Shown one piece after another: positions 1 to 6,521 of a stretch of DNA of 64,000 nucleotides (position 1 is its first letter; each line of letters begins with the position of its first letter). The DNA is taken from positions 1-64,000 of the forward strand of contig JBCCAY010000019.1 in the NCBI GenBank assembly GCA_039814575.1, in the 5' to 3' direction. The DNA comes from MED-G105 sp039814575. Lineage in GTDB: Bacteria; Pseudomonadota; Alphaproteobacteria; Caulobacterales; Parvularculaceae. The position numbers and the translations under genes were made by a program. The notes under the pieces are model-generated. The model was given only the letters and a program-made list of their open reading frames with translations. It was not told the origin of the DNA and did no database searches.

Positions 1-117
1 GACGAGTAAACACGCCGTTCGAGCAGGCGTTCCGGCAACGAAGTGTTCAAGCAACTTGTTCGTTTGAATATGCGTGAGTTTTGAATGCTTTAGCCGCATT
101 CCGCCATCCTAGATGTG
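1..117. other. Window edge, no gene seen
   Basis: No convincing reading frame. It lies just downstream of the HD-domain gene on the minus strand and shares the AT-rich composition of the first 2 kb. The HD-gene frame stays open beyond its stop codon, but I could not recognise family sequence in it. Confidence 0.4.
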
Positions 118-660
118 TCAAACATCTGGGACAGCCCCAATCTTTTTCCTATTAGGGCGAAATATAAAACTTGGAATCCGGCGATACTCCTCTCGCACAT
201 TTCTTTCAAATTGTTCGTACACTTCGACAGAAGAACCCAAAATACTGAGGTCGATATCGAGCATAAGCTTGGCGTCGGTACCTTGTGGCGCCTGGTGATC
301 TTTGGTCAAAAGAATGAGATGTTTTATTCGCTTAATACAACCATTACTCGCTCCATTATCGGCAAGGAACGATGCTGCTAACTCGGCGCTATCTTCTTCA
401 TTTTTCGACGAAAAAATCTGATAGACCGCGTCGTGGAACCAAAGCGCCAGTTCTATTTCATGTGGATAAACTGCTTGCGCTTCGACGGAGTTCAAATGCT
501 CAAAACAAGCACTGATATGCTCTAGAGTATGATACCGACGGTGTGATTCACTATACGCTTTAATTAGCATCGAGTGCTTGCCCAGAAGCTCGGGGAAGCC
601 GAACGTAGCCATGAGACGACGCCACCCTTCAACGTTCGTCTTTGAGTTTAGGGGCATCAT
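118..660 (-). CDS. HD-superfamily predicted metal-dependent phosphohydrolase, possibly C-terminally short
   Basis: The 180-residue protein resembles the small HD-superfamily hydrolases of the COG4339 type. Visible landmarks are RRYHTLEHI (about 42-50), a WFHDAVY segment (about 94-100) that gives the HD metal-binding pair, and the later DIDLSILG segment (about 134-141). No substrate is established for the family. Members usually run some 20-30 residues beyond the conserved EY/FR segment; here the protein stops soon after IFRPNRKKI, so it may be truncated or frameshifted. The start overlaps the end of the upstream gene by 32 bp on the same strand, so the two are probably translated from one message. 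Base composition is lower in GC than the chromosome to the right. Family call is fairly firm, function unknown. Confidence 0.7.
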   Translation of the reverse strand: MMPLNSKTNVEGWRRLMATFGFPELLGKHSMLIKAYSESHRRYHTLEHISACFEHLNSVEAQAVYPHEIELALWFHDAVYQIFSSKNEEDSAELAASFLADNGASNGCIKRIKHLILLTKDHQAPQGTDAKLMLDIDLSILGSSVEVYEQFERNVREEYRRIPSFIFRPNRKKIGAVPDV

Positions 661-1024
661 CTTTCCTTAACCCGACCGCCTGAAGAAAGTTTTTTCCAGC
701 AAGAACTAGGTATAACCATGCTTTTCGCCATCTATTTCCTAATAGCACAATGTGCACATGCCAGCCCTTCTCTCGCCGGGCGCTATATCCGCTATACAGT
801 ATAGAGAAAGCTTGCGGATCGCCCAGTTTTTCTCGAGCCATTTTCTGTGCATACTGAATGCCAAGCGTTAGCATTTCCGTGACTTCACGTCCCGTCGGTT
901 CTGCTCGCTCGTCGAGAAAGCACAAGAGATAATAACCAGGTATGATGTCGTTTTTGATCTGTCGCAGAAGACATTCAGCTCCCGAAGGGAGTTGAAAAAT
1001 CTCGACGATATTTTCTTTCTCCAT
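629..1024 (-). CDS. Hypothetical protein with a GWHVHIVLL motif
   Basis: A 131-residue protein of unknown function. The C-terminal half holds a short His-x-His strand (HVHIVLL) followed by a hydrophobic segment (AWLYLVLAGKNFLQAVG) that could be one membrane-associated helix. The His-x-His strand recalls HIT proteins, but the third His of a HIT triad is missing, so I do not assign it there. The start chosen has AGG nine bases upstream; a start 27 bases earlier is also open. It overlaps the downstream HD-domain gene by 32 bp, which implies co-expression. The region is AT-rich compared with the core genome and the pair looks like transferred DNA. Whether it is a real gene rests on the operon arrangement and its coding-like composition. 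Confidence 0.6.
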   Translation of the reverse strand: MEKENIVEIFQLPSGAECLLRQIKNDIIPGYYLLCFLDERAEPTGREVTEMLTLGIQYAQKMAREKLGDPQAFSILYSGYSARREKGWHVHIVLLGNRWRKAWLYLVLAGKNFLQAVGLRKDDAPKLKDER

Positions 1025-1557
1025 ATCTTTGTGCCTGATTGGGAATTCCATTCCGGCAAATACATACCAGAAACGCGCAATGTCCGGAATGGGACCATTT
1101 TTTGCGATTTCAAACTGTGCTCGCTACTTCTTCGAAGAGCAGACTGTATCTATTAAGTTGGATACGCCAATCGTCCGGTTCGGAGAAAAGTTGGTTCAAA
1201 GTCTCTTAATCGAACCCCGCCAGCGTTACTTCGCTCACGCGCCAAGGGTGCTCTGTGGGAGTGGTCTGACTGACCGAGCCGCAGTCGCGGTTGTGAACGT
1301 CAAAGTTCGAAGTACTTCACCGGCTCTCCGTCATTGTTCATGCTAGTTAAATAAATTGTTGACGCTCAAAGTAATCTGGGTGCGCCCTTGCTTGGGTGAG
1401 GTGGTGACCGGCTAATGTTATTGGACTCTGGGGGTTAAGCGCCGAAAGGCTCTCCACAACGGTTCGAAGTGTCTTCCACCCGAACAGCGATATGCACCAG
1501 TATGATGAAAACCATTAATGACCCATTGGCCGCGCGGGCTCGCTTCCTATCTCGCCT
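1025..1557. other. Gene-poor AT-rich gap
   Basis: About 530 bp without a convincing gene. A plus-strand frame of 105 codons (1029-1346) starts inside the opposite gene's 5' end and has no family features or ribosome-binding site. I looked for tRNA, attC and transposon ends and saw none that hold up. The promoter of the leftward gene pair should lie at its left edge. Confidence 0.4.
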
Positions 1558-1896
1558 TCACGGCAAGCCAGGAAAGCGCTTAACATACTGAATAGTAAAA
1601 TCTGGAAAACTATCGACGCGTTTTACTGTAAAGTCTGGAAAGCTGTCGACAATCTGCCACTGTCCGCACTCGTCGGGGAAGCTCGTAACCTGCTCGACCT
1701 TCAAGTCTGGAAAGCTCGTAACGACTTTCACTTCAAAGTCTGGAAAGCTGTCGACGAACTGAACCTTTCCAGAGAGGCGTTCGCCGTTATACGTGCAGTT
1801 CGATGAAACAGCACTTTCTGCACTGACGGGTAGCGTAGCGCCAATTTGAAAAACTAAAGCGACGATCAGCGGTAAATGGCTTACTGACGATTTCAT
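1558..1896 (-). CDS. Secreted SFPD-repeat protein, likely 7(1) septoil-knot type
   Basis: The 112-residue protein has a signal peptide (about 1-26, cut after VSA) and a mature part built almost wholly from a short repeat. Five copies of SFPD occur at about 50-53, 61-64, 72-75, 85-88 and 95-98, with a degenerate sixth, RFPG, at about 107-110. Each is preceded by a V-x(1-2)-V strand, and the spacing is 10-13 residues. Two cysteines (34 and 77) could form a disulfide across the repeat array. From memory this pattern matches the bacterial family predicted to fold into a 7(1) torus-type protein knot; that match needs a database check. It should be periplasmic or extracellular, role unknown. A promoter-like pair and a GGTGGGA ribosome-binding site precede it. 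DNA repeats of AAGTCTGGAAAGCT on the plus strand mirror the protein repeats. Confidence 0.8.
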   Translation of the reverse strand: MKSSVSHLPLIVALVFQIGATLPVSAESAVSSNCTYNGERLSGKVQFVDSFPDFEVKVVTSFPDLKVEQVTSFPDECGQWQIVDSFPDFTVKRVDSFPDFTIQYVKRFPGLP

Positions 1897-1932
1897 ATTC
1901 CCACCATGGCTTATTCTTCAAACTGCTTAGGC

Positions 1933-1962
1933 ATATTAGTCCGTACTATGCCGTTATTTCAA
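1933..1962 (-). promoter_or_regulatory. Candidate sigma-70 promoter of the SFPD-repeat gene
   Basis: Read on the minus strand, TTGAAA (1962-1957) and TAATAT (1938-1933) are separated by 18 bases. Transcription would start about 30 bases before the ATG at 1896. Based on sequence alone. Confidence 0.4.
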
Positions 1963-2071
1963 GTTGATGAAGCCGACTTTCGGCCTGCTAACGTGTGCCG
2001 CTGCTTAGGCTTCGCGAATGGTTGGGTTCTCACACTGCTAAGAACACGGTTGTACGCCGTTGAAGTCGCGT

Positions 2072-2096
2072 GAGTTTTCTCATGCTGAAAAAACTC
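2072..2096 (-). terminator. Weak hairpin downstream of rfbD
   Basis: GAGTTTT (2072-2078) and AAAACTC (2090-2096) form a seven-pair stem with an 11-base loop, starting 11 bases after the rfbD stop codon. The stem is AT-rich and no T-run follows it on the minus strand, so termination is only possible, not strong. Confidence 0.3.
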
Positions 2097-2107
2097 TTTC
2101 GGCGCGC

Positions 2108-3007
2108 CTACCTTTCGTCCGCCAGCACGCGCTTAACGACCGGTTCAACGCTGTCGCGCCAAGTCGGCAAACGGACCTGAAACGCGGTTTCTAAGCGATC
2201 GCAATTAAGCCGCGCGTTTTGCGGCCGCTGCGCTGGGGTCGGATAGTCTTTCGTGCCGATGCGCTTCACATCGGCCGACGGTCCGCCCGAGGCTGAGGAA
2301 GCCGCAAAGATCGCCTCGGCGAAATCCGCCCATACCGCTTCCCCCTCCGATGTCATGTGGAAGACGCCACGCGGCGCCGTCTGTTCGGCTTTCACATCTT
2401 TGAGAAGACGCTCGCTTATTGCTATGACGCCATCCGCGATATCGAACGCATTGGTCGGCGCGCCCCATTGGTCAGCGACGATGTTCACCACGTCATGCGT
2501 CGCCGCGAGGCGCAGCATGGTCTTTAGAAAATTCTTTCCAAACGGACTATAAACCCAAGCCGTCCGCAATATGACGGCGCCGTCATGCGCTTCTTGCACC
2601 CGGCGTTCACCCTCGAGTTTTGAACGGCCATAAGCGCTCAAGGGGGCGGCGGCGTCGCTCTCCACATAAGGCGTTTGTTTTGATCCCTCATAGACGTAGT
2701 CCGTCGACAGATGGATGAACGGGCGATCGAGGCGTTTCGCCAGCGCTGCAAGGCGGCCTGCGCCCTCGGCGTTGACTTTGAAGGCGGCCGCTTCTTCGTC
2801 TTCCGCCGCGTCAACGGCTGTGTACGCCGCGGCGTTAATAACGACGTCGCTTTCTTTGACGGTGCTTGTGATGCTTTCAACGCTCGCCGCGTCGGTAAGG
2901 TCGAGGTCCGGGCGACCATAAGCGCGGGCCTCTATATTAAGAGCGTCCGCACGCTCCAAGAGCGCTTGCGCAACTTGTCCACTCGCTCCGGCGATAAAGA
3001 GGCGCAT
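2108..3007 (-). CDS. rfbD: dTDP-4-dehydrorhamnose reductase
   Basis: RfbD/RmlD reduces dTDP-6-deoxy-L-lyxo-4-hexulose to dTDP-L-rhamnose with NAD(P)H, the last step of the rhamnose donor pathway for surface polysaccharide. The 299 residues match the usual length. Seen are the N-terminal nucleotide-binding motif GASGQV (about 7-12), NAAAYTAVD (about 58-66), the LSTDYVYEG strand (about 100-108) and the catalytic YGRSK (about 128-132), followed by the substrate-domain RTAWVYSPFGKNF segment. The partner genes rfbA, rfbB and rfbC, which usually sit beside it, are absent from this window. It is the first clearly core-composition gene after the AT-rich left end. Confidence 0.92.
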   Translation of the reverse strand: MRLFIAGASGQVAQALLERADALNIEARAYGRPDLDLTDAASVESITSTVKESDVVINAAAYTAVDAAEDEEAAAFKVNAEGAGRLAALAKRLDRPFIHLSTDYVYEGSKQTPYVESDAAAPLSAYGRSKLEGERRVQEAHDGAVILRTAWVYSPFGKNFLKTMLRLAATHDVVNIVADQWGAPTNAFDIADGVIAISERLLKDVKAEQTAPRGVFHMTSEGEAVWADFAEAIFAASSASGGPSADVKRIGTKDYPTPAQRPQNARLNCDRLETAFQVRLPTWRDSVEPVVKRVLADER

Positions 3008-3108
3008 TGGCGGGTCGTCCTCGTCTAGCTTTCTTGCTCCAGATTAAGGCCGTTGAAGAGCGCTTAAGCGCGTGCGTCAAGCGTTATCGTGATAATGCCG
3101 CCCTTGCG

Positions 3109-4515
3109 TCATCCATTCTCGTCTTGGTCGTTATCCCATAGACGGCGCCACCAGGGCGTCGGCTTCGGCGTCTCGAACGTCTGGCCTTTGTCGTTCATCT
3201 TGTCGCGAATAGCGTTGACGTCCCAATCGGTGAGATTGGCGAGGGTTTGCGCTTCGCGCTCGAACCGCTTTGGCAGAGACGCGCGATAGTCGTCCGCGGC
3301 CGCGCAAGAGGCTTCGCCCTCATAGGGGTGGCGCAAAACATAACGGCCTTGGAAGTTTGAGCGGTCGCCGGTTTCTTTGAACATCAAGTCTTCGGGGAAC
3401 GTCTCAGCGTTATAAGAAACATGCAGGCGCGTTACAAAAACGTCCTGGGCGGGGCCCGGCATGATGCGGCGGTCCGCGCCGCGATCGCCACCGCCCGGTA
3501 ACCAATAGACGCCGAGTTTACGCAGTTCTTCTTGCGAGAGCGGATCAGCCGCGCACGGATCGCACCACGCCATGTCCCATGCGTATTCTAAGAAAACCGC
3601 TTTGCCGTTTTCTTTTTTCGTTTGGGCGTCGAACATCGATTTGTAGAAATCGCCGAACTCGTCTTTCACGAAGAGCGGAACGTCCGACCCCGTCGGGAGT
3701 TTCACAGTGCGATAGTTCGTCGTTTCAACGCGGCCTGTGCGGGTTAGGGCAAAGACGAACAATTCTTGTCGGCCATCCCCTTCGTCATCCGCGTTGGCCA
3801 TGCCGAGCCGGATCGGCAGAATGAATTTTGGCGATTCAAACGCCATTTGCAGCGGTCGTAAGTAAGCGAGGCCGGTGTCCGCTTGCGCGTCTAAGTTCAC
3901 CTTGGCGACGAAAAACTTCGTGCCTTGCTTAATGTAAGACCCGAGCACAGATTCCGCCCCGTCGGGAATTTTGTAACCGTTCGTCGTCAGCCACTCCACG
4001 AGGCCGCCGGATTCCTCTGCAGACAGAATTTGTATGTCATACTCGCCGACCGTGTATTCCGCTTCGACAGTGACGCCGAGGCTGTTTTTCTTACGTAGGA
4101 CTTCAGCTTCGGCGGCGGGCGCGGCCATCGACATAACGCGATCATCGAACCGGCGTGCAGCACACGGGTCTTCATCGAAATACTCAACAAGGCGCGGCGC
4201 CGTATAGGCGTCCAGATGGTCAATGAGCGCGTTGTCTGCGACGTTGATTTGCCCTTCCTCAAGGACAACGGGCACGGGGACGACGATCGCAAAATCTTCC
4301 AGCGGCCCTTGATAATCGTTCGCCATGGTGATGACGGTGCGATCGCCGTCGCGCATCAGGACGACTTTCGAGGCTTTGTTGAAAAGTTTCGTGTCGGCCT
4401 TGGCGACATAAAAGCCGCAAAACGCCGCCGCGCCGCCGGCGGCTGACAAAATGGCGAGGGCTGAGGCGGCGGCGAGGGCGATTTTGCGGCGGCGCCGAGT
4501 TGGGGCGTGCGGCAT
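3109..4515 (-). CDS. DUF2330 domain protein, exported
   Basis: The 468-residue protein begins with an Arg-rich N-region and a hydrophobic signal segment (about 11-31), followed at once by FCGFYVAKAD, the typical opening of DUF2330 proteins. The DUF2330 core follows: VVLMRDGDRTVITMANDYQG, a DFAIVVPVP strand and an HLDAYTAPRLVEYF segment. Later cysteines include a CDPC pair (about 316-319). The biochemical role of DUF2330 is not known to me. The gene lies 32 bp downstream of an RnfD-like membrane protein gene on the same strand, an association I recall from other genomes, so the two probably form one exported/membrane module. A strong AAGGAG site precedes the ATG. Confidence 0.82.
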   Translation of the reverse strand: MPHAPTRRRRKIALAAASALAILSAAGGAAAFCGFYVAKADTKLFNKASKVVLMRDGDRTVITMANDYQGPLEDFAIVVPVPVVLEEGQINVADNALIDHLDAYTAPRLVEYFDEDPCAARRFDDRVMSMAAPAAEAEVLRKKNSLGVTVEAEYTVGEYDIQILSAEESGGLVEWLTTNGYKIPDGAESVLGSYIKQGTKFFVAKVNLDAQADTGLAYLRPLQMAFESPKFILPIRLGMANADDEGDGRQELFVFALTRTGRVETTNYRTVKLPTGSDVPLFVKDEFGDFYKSMFDAQTKKENGKAVFLEYAWDMAWCDPCAADPLSQEELRKLGVYWLPGGGDRGADRRIMPGPAQDVFVTRLHVSYNAETFPEDLMFKETGDRSNFQGRYVLRHPYEGEASCAAADDYRASLPKRFEREAQTLANLTDWDVNAIRDKMNDKGQTFETPKPTPWWRRLWDNDQDENG

Positions 4516-4547
4516 GGCGAGGGCTCCTTAGTGATTTTCGTATTAGA

Positions 4548-5483
4548 CTATTCTGCGGGGTAAGCGGTCGGCGGGCCGTCGCGTGATAGCGCCCGGCGCC
4601 GTTGTTGCGGCCAGGCATAGCGCGGCGCGGTCGCAACAGCGTCGAAGATTGGACGCAGGGCGCAAGCGGCGAACAGGGCGTAGAACATTCCGTCACTGAC
4701 GAATTGGTGGAAGATCAGCCAATGGGAGAGGACGGCGATAAGGCCGGCGAAGACGATCCGGGCGCGGCTTCCATCGGGCGTTGTTTTCGGGTCCGACAGC
4801 ATGAAAAACGCGAAGAGAACGAGCGCGCCGTTTTGTAGTCGGTTGACGGGGATGGCGAGCGGGTCGCCGAGCCAGAGGGCGCGCGCAATGGCGAGCGCGG
4901 CGAATACTGCGAAAAAGGCGAGCGGCGCATCGAGGCGCGCTGCGCGGCTCGTCACAAAGACGCCAAGCCCGGCGAGGAGCGCGGCGAGCCACAACGCCGT
5001 TCCCCATTGGCCGGGCGTTGTCCAAGCAACGCCTGAGAGCGATGAGCCTGGCTCGGCGACGTTTGAAATAATCAGTAAGGCGACAATACCAGCGTTCGCC
5101 GGGTTGAAGACGTGTTTGTCATAGAGCCGTATTAGAAATTTCGAACCGATGGCGATCGCTGCGGCGCCCGCCATGATGATCGGTGCATCGGCGCGCAATA
5201 ACAGCAAGAGCGATAGGCTGGTGATGGCGGCGCTGCGGACTTCGAACCGGGTGGCGTTTAAGACGGCGCCAAGAAACTGTGTGGCGATCGCCGCGCCGAA
5301 AACGGCCGCGATGACGTAAGGGTCAATCTCAAACGCGCCCGACGCGCCGCCATAGGCGAGAAGTCCGCTCAAAACAGCGATTTGAAAAAACCGCGGATCA
5401 GCCGGTAGGCGGTAGCAGATATCGCTTAGATGGTCGCCGAAGCGATCGCTAAAATGCCGTCTAATGTGCGAGAGCGGCGCCAT
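4548..5483 (-). CDS. RnfD/NqrB-family membrane protein without other Rnf subunits
   Basis: A polytopic inner-membrane protein of about 311 residues with some eight hydrophobic segments. Family marks are DPRFFQIA near the start, YDKHVFNPANAGI, TTPGQWG and SDPKTTPDGSRAR near the end, all characteristic of the NqrB/RnfD/RnfE family. In complete complexes these subunits carry a covalently bound flavin and help move electrons and Na+/H+. No rnfA, B, C, G or E is near, so it is not part of a standard Rnf complex here. The partner is the DUF2330 gene 32 bp downstream. The ATG at 5483 gives a normal N-terminus; a longer frame from a TTG at 5597 is open. It follows two hairpins that should stop transcription from the upstream gene. 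Confidence 0.82.
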   Translation of the reverse strand: MAPLSHIRRHFSDRFGDHLSDICYRLPADPRFFQIAVLSGLLAYGGASGAFEIDPYVIAAVFGAAIATQFLGAVLNATRFEVRSAAITSLSLLLLLRADAPIIMAGAAAIAIGSKFLIRLYDKHVFNPANAGIVALLIISNVAEPGSSLSGVAWTTPGQWGTALWLAALLAGLGVFVTSRAARLDAPLAFFAVFAALAIARALWLGDPLAIPVNRLQNGALVLFAFFMLSDPKTTPDGSRARIVFAGLIAVLSHWLIFHQFVSDGMFYALFAACALRPIFDAVATAPRYAWPQQRRRALSRDGPPTAYPAE

Positions 5484-5640
5484 TCTGAGTGCGGTTCCGA
5501 TTGCCGGAAACGGCGCGGCGCCAATCGCCGGGTCGTCCGAGCCTCGCACATAATACCGGAATTGGGGCGTAAGGAGGGCGCGCCTTTGGTGTTTCAAGGG
5601 CGCATAGCGCCAGAGGCGGCAATAGCGGCGTTAAAACGTA

Positions 5641-5691
5641 CCGGCGACGCGAGGGGGAATGGGGGACGGGTCCCGGATCCCGCGTCGCCGG
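5641..5691 (-). terminator. Large GC-rich hairpin, probable terminator
   Basis: CCGGCGACGCG (5641-5651) and CGCGTCGCCGG (5681-5691) are perfect 11-base inverted repeats; the loop contains a smaller GGGAC/GTCCC hairpin. On the minus strand it is followed by TACGTTTTAA, a short T-run. It would end transcription from the AhpD-like gene before the RnfD-like gene. Confidence 0.6.
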
Positions 5692-5693
5692 CG

Positions 5694-5728
5694 CTTCGTC
5701 AAGGGAAGATTGGGAGAGCTTGACGAAG
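5694..5728 (-). terminator. Second hairpin just after the AhpD-like gene
   Basis: CTTCGTCAAG (5694-5703) and CTTGACGAAG (5719-5728) are perfect 10-base inverted repeats with a 15-base loop, placed directly after the stop codon at 5739. No T-run follows immediately, so it may stabilise the 3' end or act in tandem with the larger hairpin. Confidence 0.45.
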
Positions 5729-5738
5729 GAGGGGAGGG

Positions 5739-6308
5739 TTATTCAGCCGCGGCCCGCGTCGGCGGCGTCCAGGCGAAACTTTGGAACGCGGCGTCCACCG
5801 GCGTGTCGGCGAAATGGTTCACATAGTTCGAGATCGTTTTGTGGGAGACCCCGAGAATGACGTCGAGAATATTGCGTTTGGTGAAGCCCGCCGCCAGGAA
5901 CGCATTGACGTCGGCCTCTGAGACTTCGCCGCGACCGCGCACCACTTGCAGTGTAAAGGCGCGTAAAGCCTCCAAGCGATCGTCCGGGATCGGCGTATTG
6001 TTACGCAGGGCCTCGATAACGTCGTCGCCGACGCCTTGGCTTTTGGCGATGCCGGTGTGCGCCGGCACGCAATAATGGCAATTGTGCTCAACGTTTATGG
6101 CGAGCCAAACGACATTGCGCTCAACGGCGCTGAGGCTGGAGCGGCCGAACAAGTCGCCGATTTTTCCATAGGCTTCCAGAATTTCTGGGGATTCAGCCAT
6201 TACACCGTAAAGATTGGGCACGAAGCCGAAGTTTTTCTGCGCTGTTTGCAAAATTTCTTTCGCGGCGTCGGGGGCGGTGTCGGCGGTGTGGATGTTGAAA
6301 TCTGTCAT
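5739..6308 (-). CDS. AhpD-like carboxymuconolactone decarboxylase family protein
   Basis: The 189-residue protein belongs to the AhpD/CMD superfamily, whose members often act as peroxidase-linked thiol-disulfide proteins. The diagnostic motif ExxCxxCxxxH is present as EHNCHYCVPAH (about 73-83), giving the redox cysteine pair and proton-relay histidine. Flanking helices (KNFGFVPNLYGVMAESP before, SHKTISNYVNHF after) fit the peroxidase-related subgroup. No AhpC or other redox partner is adjacent, so the substrate is unknown. A GGAGAGAG ribosome-binding site precedes the ATG. Two hairpins follow the gene, so it is likely a single-gene transcript. Confidence 0.88.
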   Translation of the reverse strand: MTDFNIHTADTAPDAAKEILQTAQKNFGFVPNLYGVMAESPEILEAYGKIGDLFGRSSLSAVERNVVWLAINVEHNCHYCVPAHTGIAKSQGVGDDVIEALRNNTPIPDDRLEALRAFTLQVVRGRGEVSEADVNAFLAAGFTKRNILDVILGVSHKTISNYVNHFADTPVDAAFQSFAWTPPTRAAAE

Positions 6309-6324
6309 GGGTCTCTCTCCGCTT

Positions 6325-6462
6325 TCGGCGCGCCTGTCGTGTCGTGGTTCGCGCGCGCCTTTATTCCAATTTGGGTGTCCAAAGTGCGGGAGGGCGATGC
6401 CTCGTCATCTCGCCCCTAGAGTATCGGAACGAAAGGCGCAGCTTTCAATCGGCGCGCCTGTC
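6325..6462. repeat. Pair of 14-bp direct repeats upstream of the AhpD-like gene
   Basis: TCGGCGCGCCTGTC occurs at 6325-6338 and again at 6449-6462, each soon after GCTTT. They lie in the intergenic space between the AhpD-like start and the uvrC end, so they might be regulator sites or a small duplication. Confidence 0.45.
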
Positions 6463-6521
6463 ACTGTGCCGTGAGCGTTCTTGTGACTATGCGCGACTGA
6501 GTTGGAGACCGGTATGGCGCG

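Noticed and set aside
1255..1330. tRNA-like fold
   Set aside because: A GTTCGA-type segment is present but the acceptor and anticodon stems do not pair.
1029..1346. Plus-strand frame of 105 codons
   Set aside because: Overlaps the opposite gene's start, has no ribosome-binding site, no family pattern and an odd composition.
1..2050. Chromosomal integron cassette array
   Set aside because: The small unusual genes fit, but I found no pair of inverse core sites (GTTRRRY/RYYYAAC) in the gaps.
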